A stretch of 28,526 nt of DNA, taken from NCBI GenBank assembly GCA_001986395.2, contig MQVO02000113.1:1-28526 (forward strand). The letters are read 5' to 3'. Shown piece after piece: positions 20,413 through 28,526 of the stretch (the first letter of the stretch is position 1; each line of letters opens with the position of its first letter). Made by a program: the position numbers and the translations under genes. The notes under the pieces were generated by a model. It had not been told where the DNA came from and ran no database searches. It saw only the letters and a list, made by a program, of their open reading frames with translations. This DNA is from Irpex lacteus (lineage: Eukaryota; Basidiomycota; Agaricomycetes; Polyporales; Irpicaceae).

Positions 20413-20467
20413 GGGGGGAAAGATTTACAGTTAAGGAAATCGTAGACTCAACCAGGTTAACTTGTGT

Positions 20468-23400
20468 ATGGGTAGTGAAAGTTCACTCTCATTATCAAGT
20501 CCACCATCAACCATTTCAACACCAACCACTCCCACGTCTAGGTCATCGTTGCCCACCATGGCGGCGGTACCACCACTATCAGTCACCGACATGCCTTTCC
20601 TAGGAATGAAAGGAGCACCCAAGAAGTTCAAAGGAAAGTCAGCCGATGTTGATATCTTTCTCCGACACTATGAGCGAATGATCCCAAAGTATAACCTGAC
20701 CACTGATAAGGAACAGGTTGAGAACATTACGCAGTACTGCTCCAAGGCTGTACGCCAGTTTATGGAAGGACTTAGTAGTTACCGAACTCCGAACTGGACT
20801 CAGTTTGCTAAGGATTTGCGTAAGTTCTACGAAGCTGACAAGGATTCGCGCCGATACAAGGTGCGAGACTTGGAAAACTTTGTGATCACTAGCCGAGCGA
20901 AGGAACCATTTGCCAACCAAGCAGCATGGATGAAGTATAACCGTGAGTTTATTCGTATTTCAGGATGGCTCGAGGCCAAAGGCAAGATCGATAAAGAGGA
21001 GCGAGCGATTTATTTCTGGAAAGGAATTCCTCGTCGTTTCCGAGACCGCATTGAGCTTCGCCTCATGAGTTCCAAGCCAAATCACGATTTAGACACACCC
21101 TTCGACATTGCTGATGTTGTCAAAGCAGCAGAAACCTTACTCAAGCGAGATCGTTTCGATAATGATAGATTGCCCTCTGATTCTGAAGACAGTGAGTCCG
21201 ACACCTCTGATTCATCATCTGACTCCGAAAGCGAGAGCAGTGATGATGAGAAAGTCAAAGTAACTGTAAAGAAGAAGCTTAAGAAAGCGCACTCTAAGGA
21301 AAAGGAGAAGCCGGTTCGTAAGACTCGATTTCGCCTCCCAAAGAAGTCGCATTCTGTAAGTTCATCAGAGTCTGAAAGTGATGACGAGTCGCATAAGTCC
21401 AAGTCAGGATCTAGTTCACCAGCAAAAGGAAGTAAAACTCCAAGCGAGGATGACTTTGAGCACCTAATCTCTAGGCTTAGCAAAATGAGCATCCAAGATC
21501 CTGAATATGCCACCGTATACTTCAAGGCCTATCGTATTGATCCAATCATCAAAGAGTTAGTACCGACACCCAGCGAGCAGCGTCGTATATCACCCACGAC
21601 CTCTGTCTCTGCCCCACGCGAACGTCAGAGCTTTGAACGTGAACCTCCACCGCATATGTCAGGTGGATTCTCCACTCAGAACTGTTTCGGTTGCGGAAAG
21701 CAAGGCCATTCAATGAGATTCTGTCCAGACCTTAGAGATCTAGCCAACAAAGGAGTTATTCGTTATGGACCTAACAACCAATGGGTTATGAGCAATGGCT
21801 CTTCCATTCGTCGTAATTTCCTTGGCGAACCTTTGACCGAAGCCATAGAAAGGCTACAAAGCTCTAGCAATCTTATTACCATTGATGACCAGCCAGCCGA
21901 AGCCGACCTGACAGATGATGAGGTTTACGCTATACAGCATGACCAGAACCCTTATAGCTTCTTCAAGGGAGATATCGAATATGAGGACCCAGACATGGCC
22001 GCATACCCAGTAGAGTCATCCGACATGCGCATGAAAGCCAAGCGAGATAGGTTTCAAGGAGTAGTACCTCCACCACTTCGCAAAGATTCAGGTGCACGCT
22101 TCAAGGATAAGCAGAATCCAAACAAGGAGAATGTAGATCCTAAGTTCAAGCCTACGCCAAAGCCAGTCCCAGTTCCAGTCCCAGTTCGCCCTCATGAGGA
22201 AGATGTAAGGATGTTTGACCCCGATAACGATAGCGATATAGAAGAAGACATACCGCTCTCTCGTAAGAACGCCCAACGAAAGCCGCCACCGGGTATCCGG
22301 CACGACCAGTTCAAGCCAAAGCCAGCGTCTAATCCTGCACCACGTGATGAACCAGCTAAGCGTCAGCCTCGCCAGTCGGAGATTCAAAGCCACGTCAACC
22401 CCAACACCGTCCTCGACAAGATGCTCAGTGCCCCTGTTAGCCTTCAAGTCGGAGAACTTATGGCAGTATCTCGCGAGATGACACAACGTATGCAGGATGT
22501 TCTGAGACTCAAGCAAGCCAAAGCACCAGCTGACTCTAAGCTAGCCACCGCTGCCGAGTATCAGGATGACGAACCCACCACAGTCGCCGCTTTCATGCCC
22601 AAGACCAGAAGCCAGCTCATTCGCCTCACGTTACACTGCAACGGAATTCCGATAGAGACCATCATCGATACCGGATCCATGCTCAACATATGCAGCAAGA
22701 AGACTTGGCTCAACTGCATCAAGCAACCAGTCGACGTCACCCGCTCAATAGTCATGAACGATGCCAACGGCGGTGAAGGAACTCTGTCAGGATTCCTAGC
22801 CGAAGTCCCGTTACGCTGCGGAGACGTTCTAACCTTTGCAAATATGTATATCGGCGAACATGCACCATTTGACCTGCTTCTCGGACGACCATGGCAACGA
22901 GGAAATTTTATTACGATAGACGAGCGAAGAGAAGGAACCTTCCTAGTATTCAAGGATCAAGACTTGAACAGCCAATGGGAAATGCTAGTTGCAGGAGAAG
23001 CAAGACCCCCTCCCGATATGTATGACGAGTTCTATTCACGCCAGAGGTCACAGGTTCAGAAGGTTCGCATCAGCGAAGCTTACCTGTCCATGAACTCAGA
23101 AGACTCCACACACGCTCGGATTGAGGAGGTCAAGGATGATGAAGACCCTGCAACAGCCACCGAACCTCCTGAACGCTTACCGGAAGATCCTGCTGACAAC
23201 AACCAGAAACGCAAAGCAGAAGTTCTAGAGTCCACGTTATTAGCATTAGACTTCCCGACCGGACTAGTCGAGCAAGAACTCAGGAACTTTACGCTCAGCC
23301 CAGTCAGCCGATCCAGCCGAACAGCTCAGGAAAACCTTACCGAAGACACCGCAAAGGTACTAGTCACTCAGTCAAGCAGTCAAGAATTAACGGAAATTTT

Positions 23401-24472
23401 TGATTGTATGGCTATTGACGAAAACAAGCAGCCAAGCACCTCCACGGTGATAATCCAGGAAGAAAGTGCCGAAAGGTCCCAACCAACTACCGGAGAGAAG
23501 TCCCGAAGCCCAACAATAGAGTTATCTACTGAAGATGAGAAGCGATTAGCTCATTTAGTAGAAAGCGAACTAAATTGCGGAGGACTTACCTTCAGCCAGT
23601 GGATGCGAAGCGCTCAAAATTACCTGCGAGAAGTCTTTGAAGCCGATATGCGTGCGATCGATGAAGGATGGGACACCTACGATGGACGAGAGAGTGAGTT
23701 ATTTGCTCGCAAAGATGACGAGCGAATGGCTTACCAGAGATCCGAACACCGCTGGGATGTCCTAAATCAAGATCGCCGAGTTCTCGGACGCTGGACGAAT
23801 GAAGTTTCGAACTGGACCTATGAGCGAGGAAGACCGAGTGTTAGTACTGCAAACACAAGCGTAAATAACGTAAAAGACTCACCGTCGTCATTGCGCCCAG
23901 AGCCAGCACTCGTGCTAATGGGAAACGTCCCACCGAATCGCATCGAGGACCTGTTCGAAAGCATGCGATCAGAATTACCCAAAGAGGAAATGAACGCACG
24001 GACTTGCCCGAAGCACCGAAGCGCCCACGCGTTCACACCATGTCACGCATATTCCGGCTCGCACAATGTTACCGAGACCCGGAATTCGAGACTTCAGGAG
24101 CTCAGGAGTGCCGGAAGGAGCCACCAGCCAAACCAAAGAAGGTATGGCCTAGCAGCTGATAAGGAAAATGGGGTCCGCAGCTACGGAAACGCCACACAGT
24201 CTAAAGGTAATCAAATGCATAACGTCAGTTTGGCACCTCGAGAGACCAATCAGACAACTCACCAACGCCCACAGACCTCAGCCTTCAGCTCGCCTTCTGA
24301 CTCCAAAGCCCCACCTCAAGTAGGATCTGCCGTTGGAAGAACCACCGACAGCCTGAAAAAGTCAACGGTCAGGTACGGAAAACGCACAGAAACAAAGCAG
24401 ATAACATACCAAGACCAGGAAAGACTCCCCATGACGTCAGACAAGCCTATCAGAGGCCACAACATTACCTAA
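20468..24472 (+). CDS. Gag-zinc knuckle-aspartic protease polyprotein
   Basis: An uninterrupted 1,334-aa frame from the ATG at 20468. Residues about 50-230 form a retrotransposon gag capsid-like helical region (VDIFLRHYERM, FAKDLRKFYEAD, AWMKYNREFIRISGWL, ERAIYFWKGIPRRFR). An acidic Ser-rich linker leads to a CCHC knuckle, C406-x2-C409-x4-H414-x4-C419. The retropepsin has IIDTGS at 732-737 (catalytic Asp734), a VMNDANGGEGTLSG flap region and FDLLLGRPW at 801-809, a layout widespread in Agaricomycete Ty3-like elements. After the protease about 500 residues are charged and disordered with no reverse transcriptase. Codon frame is intact, implying recent activity or selection. Expressed from the LTR promoter by inference. 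The gene could be an element's ORF1 or a domesticated gag-protease. Confidence 0.88.
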   Translation: MGSESSLSLSSPPSTISTPTTPTSRSSLPTMAAVPPLSVTDMPFLGMKGAPKKFKGKSADVDIFLRHYERMIPKYNLTTDKEQVENITQYCSKAVRQFMEGLSSYRTPNWTQFAKDLRKFYEADKDSRRYKVRDLENFVITSRAKEPFANQAAWMKYNREFIRISGWLEAKGKIDKEERAIYFWKGIPRRFRDRIELRLMSSKPNHDLDTPFDIADVVKAAETLLKRDRFDNDRLPSDSEDSESDTSDSSSDSESESSDDEKVKVTVKKKLKKAHSKEKEKPVRKTRFRLPKKSHSVSSSESESDDESHKSKSGSSSPAKGSKTPSEDDFEHLISRLSKMSIQDPEYATVYFKAYRIDPIIKELVPTPSEQRRISPTTSVSAPRERQSFEREPPPHMSGGFSTQNCFGCGKQGHSMRFCPDLRDLANKGVIRYGPNNQWVMSNGSSIRRNFLGEPLTEAIERLQSSSNLITIDDQPAEADLTDDEVYAIQHDQNPYSFFKGDIEYEDPDMAAYPVESSDMRMKAKRDRFQGVVPPPLRKDSGARFKDKQNPNKENVDPKFKPTPKPVPVPVPVRPHEEDVRMFDPDNDSDIEEDIPLSRKNAQRKPPPGIRHDQFKPKPASNPAPRDEPAKRQPRQSEIQSHVNPNTVLDKMLSAPVSLQVGELMAVSREMTQRMQDVLRLKQAKAPADSKLATAAEYQDDEPTTVAAFMPKTRSQLIRLTLHCNGIPIETIIDTGSMLNICSKKTWLNCIKQPVDVTRSIVMNDANGGEGTLSGFLAEVPLRCGDVLTFANMYIGEHAPFDLLLGRPWQRGNFITIDERREGTFLVFKDQDLNSQWEMLVAGEARPPPDMYDEFYSRQRSQVQKVRISEAYLSMNSEDSTHARIEEVKDDEDPATATEPPERLPEDPADNNQKRKAEVLESTLLALDFPTGLVEQELRNFTLSPVSRSSRTAQENLTEDTAKVLVTQSSSQELTEIFDCMAIDENKQPSTSTVIIQEESAERSQPTTGEKSRSPTIELSTEDEKRLAHLVESELNCGGLTFSQWMRSAQNYLREVFEADMRAIDEGWDTYDGRESELFARKDDERMAYQRSEHRWDVLNQDRRVLGRWTNEVSNWTYERGRPSVSTANTSVNNVKDSPSSLRPEPALVLMGNVPPNRIEDLFESMRSELPKEEMNARTCPKHRSAHAFTPCHAYSGSHNVTETRNSRLQELRSAGRSHQPNQRRYGLAADKENGVRSYGNATQSKGNQMHNVSLAPRETNQTTHQRPQTSAFSSPSDSKAPPQVGSAVGRTTDSLKKSTVRYGKRTETKQITYQDQERLPMTSDKPIRGHNIT

Positions 24473-24573
24473 CAACGTCCCGAAATCAACCTGCGGCGCG
24501 CGATCATCGAACAAAAGAGCTCCAGAAGCGGTGGAGCCGACCGAAACCGCCAACTGCCCCAAACGGCAGGAGT

Positions 24574-26908
24574 ATGCGACCGCGCCCAGCTAACCAGACG
24601 AAGGGACCACCACGCCAACCGACGTGCTTTGCATGCGGCGAACCAGGCCACAAAATCCAGCGATGCGACGAGGTAGAAAGACGCGAACGACGAGGGGAAA
24701 TAGAGCGTAGGGGATGGAAACTGAGGCTGCCGAATGGTCGCATTTTGCGGAAGCAAAATGGCGAGCCACTTCTGGCGCAGCTCAGCCACATGGATCGATC
24801 AGGGGAGGAGGAGCAGAGGAACTTGACCAGCGTAGATAGGGATGCGTCTGTAGTAGCAGAGTATGTCAGTAACGAAGATAAAAACGCTACGCACCGTGAA
24901 CCTCGACTGCCCCACATCACTCCCGAACCTTCACCGCCAGACCCTCGTATCTATCGTTCTATTGCCACATCACCAACGCCTCCCGCTCCTCCGCCCTCGC
25001 CAGCCAGTTCCGTGGTCGCCTACGACATGTCGGCCTCGGTTTCACGTCCTGCACCGCCGTACCCCGAAGGCGACCTGTTTCGCGTCGTCTTCCGCTTTAT
25101 GCTGAGCCCTGCGCAGGCTGCTTGCTTGCCGTTGGGTCTTGCATACCATTGCGCCATGTACTTCGTCTCTCAGGCCTATCGTACCGTCGCCGACGCCGTT
25201 GCCGACATGTTCTCGTACTCCATCTTCAGGGTCACGCAACCCGACCTGGGAGAGCTTCTGCTCTTACCGGGACCCGTCAGCTTCAACGTCAGAAACAACG
25301 AATATCAAGTTACACGACACTTACGAGCAATCTTTGGACGGCGCAGTACCTCGAGCTTCGTACTGTGGTCCCCACTCCAGGACGTCTTGCGCTGCGCTTT
25401 GACCGCGGTACTCACCTGCGACCGCCTTATCATCGCCTGTGCGGACCAGTTCTTGCCCCCTGGACTTCACCCGAACGGTTGGACCTTCGTCGAGCATGTG
25501 GGATTACGGTACGTCGAGCCTGTTAGACTGCAGTCTCAGTTAGTAAACTCACGCTCGAACAGAGACCCACCGGCACTTACCGCTGCCCCCAGCGACGAAC
25601 CCACGTTCTACCATACAAAGAACGACCGCGATGACGACGACGAACCCAAGGGAATGGCCAGCCAACTAAGGAGAAGCGCAGAGGAAGCCCAGTTAGCAGA
25701 GTACAGAGAGATAATTAAAGGTAAGGCAGACGACGCTCCCCATCAAACTTGCCACGAGTCTGATCGAGATACAACAGATCAACTCCGGCTGCACGAGGAA
25801 AAGGCAGATGCCGAACTCCGGTCGTTCTTCGGATCGGACTCCGAGATCGACGAATCCAGCGTCAGCAGTCTCAGCGACAGCGACGAGATTGACGTACCGA
25901 TCTCGGGGATCACCAACGGCCACGTGGTGCCTGTTGACCAGCCCTATCCAACTCCTCCTCCGTCTCCTGATCTCTCTCCTGCTCGTTCCCTCTGGATCTC
26001 TGTTCCCCCAACTCTCGCCGACGTCGTCTCTCGCCCTGATCTCGACCATGAGATCCCTCGCACACGCCACGCGGAGTTAGCAAAGAGGATCGTGGACGAG
26101 ACTGAGCAGAGGTACGTACCAACTTCGTCGGGCTGTGTGCCAATCTCCTTTGCCACACTCGCTCACCACTCTGCTCAGCCACTCTGTCCCGACCACTACT
26201 CCCGCCAGGCCCACATCACCCTACTCCGACGACGACTCGCTGCCCGAGCTTGTCAGCATCACGGACAGCGACGTCGACCTCGACACTACCGACACCAGCG
26301 ACTACGACACGGATTCCACCTCAGACGACGACGACGACCTCATTTTTCAATTTGACAACAACGACAACGATGGCCCCGATGCTCCAGGAGCCCCTCTTCG
26401 TCGCGAAGAGGCTCGTCATCGCCCCGTGTTCACTCAAGCCAACCTTCCAGGCGTGCCTACCGACCGCGCCTTCGTTATGGACTCTCGCGTCGCCGAAGGG
26501 ATTCGCAGACTGAGGATAGGCGAGGAGGGAAGCGACGAGGGGGAGGAATCACACACTAGTAAGTCCTTCGACCGTGACGTGGACCTCTTCCTTGCCGAAC
26601 CCGACTCGCATGGATGCTGGGGACCGCCTCCTGGTCTGGACGACGACTTCGACATGCACTCCCCTGCCGCCACCGATTCCGACTCTCTTGGCGACTCAGA
26701 CTACTCAGCCCATTCGGACGACTCTCAAGTATCGAACGCACATGCTGCACTACCACCAGCCATCGGATCCGTCGCCGCCGACTACCGCACTGTCAGCTCG
26801 CTCATCACAGACCTTCGACGCTATCACCCGCGCACTCACAACGACTTGTCTCGCTGGCTTCCCCTTCCAAGACAGTCGGCGATCCTCGTGACGAAGACAC
26901 CCTCCTAA
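24574..26908 (+). CDS. Second zinc-knuckle protein, spliced, no pol domains
   Basis: Two exons, 24574-26111 and 26179-26908, join across a 67-bp intron (GTACGT...GCTCAG) to give 755 aa in frame. A CCHC knuckle lies at C18-x2-C21-x4-H26-x4-C31, followed by a short tail (LPNGRILRKQNGEPLLAQ) that parallels the tail after the knuckle of the upstream gag (NGSSIRRNFLGEPLTEA). Residues about 165-320 are a non-repetitive, partly hydrophobic region (FRFMLSPAQAACLPLGLAYH) that I do not recognise. The rest is acidic and Ser/Asp-rich, including DTTDTSDYDTDSTSDDDDD. No YxDD, RNase H or integrase motif is present. The same frame is open upstream to 24301, overlapping the gag gene by 172 bases, so a fusion by -1 frameshift or splicing is possible. 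The C-terminal end may continue into later exons. Confidence 0.6.
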
Positions 26909-27480
26909 GCAACCACCGTGAAGCACGGCGCGCAATTATCAACGAGATAGGCACTCTCGTGCCAGCACGCACGAGTGCTTGGTCTCGACGGATTCCCTTC
27001 GGTACTACAAGTCGATCACTCCGCGCTCCCTCGACATGGCCCTCGCTCTCGCTATTCTGTTCTTTCCTAGGAACCCCTACGAAGGATGTCCATACCTTCA
27101 TCCCCAGGAAGAACTCGAGGCCCTTCAAGCACGCGCATTCTACTCTGTTAGCAACCAGCATCACGACGCAATTCGGGCCATCGACTATACGCTCTCGTTT
27201 CGTCTCGACGATGCCGAAGCTAACTACGTCTTTTATCTCAGGGACACAGGACGATTGGGACGAGACTGGGGAATGGAAACTGGCCTTACCTCGGCCTGAG
27301 GTACGTGTAACAACCCCTCAAACACTTACGGTCTCTAACGGTCACGGTCTCTCAGCGTCCCCCATTCCACCGACCATCGTCTTCGACTCCAACGCCCCTG
27401 GTCACACGTATACCGCCCCCCACCAACGTACTCACAAGTCTCCAACGCACCCGCATCTGAACACGCTCCCTACCTACGGC
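26909..27480 (+). other. Coding-like segments with splice signals, joins unresolved
   Basis: Three segments look protein-coding but lie in different frames: EDTLLSNHREARRAIINEIG (about 26890-26960), a stretch holding SITPRSLDMALALAILFFPR and GCPYLHPQEELEAL (about 27000-27150), and DDWDETGEWKLALPRPE (about 27250-27300). The last ends at a textbook intron, 27301-27354 (GTACGT, TCTAACGG branch, CTCAG), leading to a short frame ending at a TGA near 27460. A GTTAGC...GCTAAC...ACACAG segment (about 27150-27249) could join the second to the third in frame. They may be 3' exons of the preceding gene, with decay between. Confidence 0.35.
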
Positions 27481-28116
27481 ATCGGTTTCACTATTATAAG
27501 GTATGACGCCTTATTACCCTTGCCTCACGCTACTACTTATTCTTGTCCATTGCGCAGTTTTGTTTCGTTATGGACGTTTATATGGACTTCGACGACGGGG
27601 CAGAAAAGCGACGAAAACGGAGAAAAGTACGTATTACAATCTCTATTGGTGGACTTATCACTCACGCGCGTGGCTCTAGAAATCTGTATAACGAATATAT
27701 GTGGCCTTACGGACTCAATTAGCCCGACGGACCCTCGCTACGGACTTCGCGCGTGTACAATAGTTCCCCGATGTATCCTTCCCACCATCATTCTATCTCA
27801 CTCCCGCTGTGTTTCGCCGCCTTCTACGCACAGCCCCCGGCCTTCGCGCTTCGTTCTCGCGCCTTCGCCTGTAACCTACCCATGTATTTCTTCGCTCCGT
27901 ACCCCCTCTGCTCGTCACCGTATAGTACTTGTATGTATGTACTAGGTCTCTGGCAATACACCGGCGCCCTCGGCCGTGAACTCCGAATCTCCCCGAGTGA
28001 CCACTGTGAACTTATGAGTAGCAGTCTATACTTAGCGTTTTTCGTTGTTCGCGCGTACGAATTTAAGTCTTTACTTACTTATAAGGACTTCACGTCGCTA
28101 CTCTGCTCTATGCCAG
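27481..28116. other. No intact gene; one further intron-like segment
   Basis: GTATGACGCC...TTGCGCAG from about 27501 to 27560 looks like another 60-bp plus-strand intron. After it, an ATG near 27571 opens about 50 codons including a basic KRRKRRKVR. No domain is recognised and the rest shows no gene. Confidence 0.3.
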
Positions 28117-28252
28117 CGCTTCGACCTTAGGAAAATTCGCTAAGTGTCAGGTCTCGCCATTAGTACTGTACTCGGGCGCTACGGACTTAGGAAATCTCGT
28201 TCGCTTCAACTTCGTGCACTCACTCGCAAACTCAAGCGCCTCGTACTTAGGT
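28117..28252. repeat. Three 60-bp-spaced GCGCYWCGNMCTTAGG motifs
   Basis: GCGCTTCGACCTTAGG (28117), GCGCTACGGACTTAGG (28177) and GCGCCTCGTACTTAGG (28237) are exactly 60 bases apart. The sequence between them has diverged. This could be an old 60-bp tandem repeat or spaced binding sites, possibly within the 3' part of the retroelement. Confidence 0.6.
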
Positions 28253-28526
28253 TTTCAGCACGGCTCAGTCTTATCAGTCACGCAGTGTACTTGTAAATAC
28301 ATTTTGGCGCCTTATGAGTATTTTACTACTTTATAAGCAGCCTTTACAGTACATAGCTGGGTCTTACCTTACAAGCTGTTACCTACCATTTCAGTCATTT
28401 GCGCAGGAGTTGTTAAGCATTTCGGACTTGCCATATAAGGCAGTTATAATGTTTGCATCTTCGGCTCAGTACTCTGACGCTCCGAGTGCCGATTTTCGAG
28501 CCCCTTCTTCTCCGTCGCGTCATGCC

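Larger units (their letters stand above)
19390..28526 (+). mobile_element. LTR-retrotransposon-like unit, gag-protease only, right end beyond window
   Basis: A putative 5' LTR (19390-20393), primer-binding-site-like sequence (20396), a gag-zinc knuckle-protease gene (20468-24472) and a second zinc-knuckle gene (24574-26908) lie in one orientation. In Ty3-type elements reverse transcriptase, RNase H and integrase follow the protease; 4 kb beyond the protease shows none of their motifs. No second LTR copy appears before 28526, so the right boundary is unknown and target-site duplication (5' flank CCCGG at 19385-19389) cannot be tested. Best read as a non-autonomous or rearranged element, or a gag-derived host locus. 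Confidence 0.55.

Noticed and set aside
24352..24362. GAAAAAG as a definite -1 slippery heptamer
   Set aside because: It does not fit X-XXY-YYZ because the first three bases differ; kept only as a possibility within the overlap.
26614..27945. 443-codon plus-strand frame read as one gene
   Set aside because: Only parts look coding, its start overlaps the supported second zinc-knuckle gene in another frame, and intron signals interrupt it.
27300..28526. 3' LTR of the retroelement
   Set aside because: No stretch repeats the start (TGTAACGCC), TATA region or end of the putative 5' LTR; TGTAACAACC at 27306 does not match beyond six bases and lies in an intron-like segment.
1..28526. CRISPR arrays, operons, bacterial promoters
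   Set aside because: The repeats are satellites or coding repeats without spacer-repeat order, and genes are intron-bearing and eukaryotic.

Overview
The window is the left end of a chromosome from a filamentous fungus, most likely a basidiomycete of the Agaricomycetes. It opens with telomere repeats. The genes carry many 49-100 bp introns with GTRNGY-like donors, CTRAC-like branch sites and YAG acceptors. Their content (F-box paralogs, a NIMA-type kinase, a Ty3-like gag-protease of a style common in mushrooms) fits that group. No species can be named from this sequence alone.

Layout. 1-101 is a telomere array of TAACC (TTAGG on the other strand). 102 to about 860 is pyrimidine-rich subtelomeric satellite, and the sequence stays gene-free to about 3,300, holding a 65-bp tandem duplication and a palindrome/TATA cluster that looks like LTR promoter debris. 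From 3,311 to 12,595 there are three minus-strand genes in tandem: an F-box-like protein with a nucleotidyltransferase-like segment, a large multi-exon protein with five separate Cys4 modules (including a 16-nt microexon), and a NIMA/NEK2-family mitotic kinase. A 349-bp spacer holding an MluI cell-cycle-box-like ACGCGT and a CACGTG separates the kinase from a plus-strand F-box gene (12,945-15,041) broken by one in-frame stop and two frame changes. Two decayed minus-strand gene remnants (about 15,756-16,850) and a second, truncated F-box paralog (16,962 on) follow. Around 18,150-18,520 a minus-strand series of four well-formed introns sits in sequence with no continuous reading frame.

From 19,390 to the right edge lies an LTR-retrotransposon-like unit: a TGT...ACA LTR of about 1 kb with a TATA box, a primer-binding-site-like sequence, a 1,334-aa gag-zinc knuckle-retropepsin protein, and then, where reverse transcriptase would be expected, an intron-containing second gene of 755 aa with its own zinc knuckle and no recognisable pol domain. 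More coding-like, splice-signal-bearing segments follow to about 27,700. No reverse transcriptase, RNase H or integrase is visible, and no 3' LTR is seen before the window ends.

The most unusual points are the pol-less gag-protease element with a spliced downstream zinc-knuckle gene, the five-module Cys4 protein with roughly one module per exon, the pentameric TTAGG-type telomere in a fungus, and the spliced but non-coding minus-strand locus. All exon joins were worked out by hand from splice consensus and reading-frame continuity; no transcript evidence was available.
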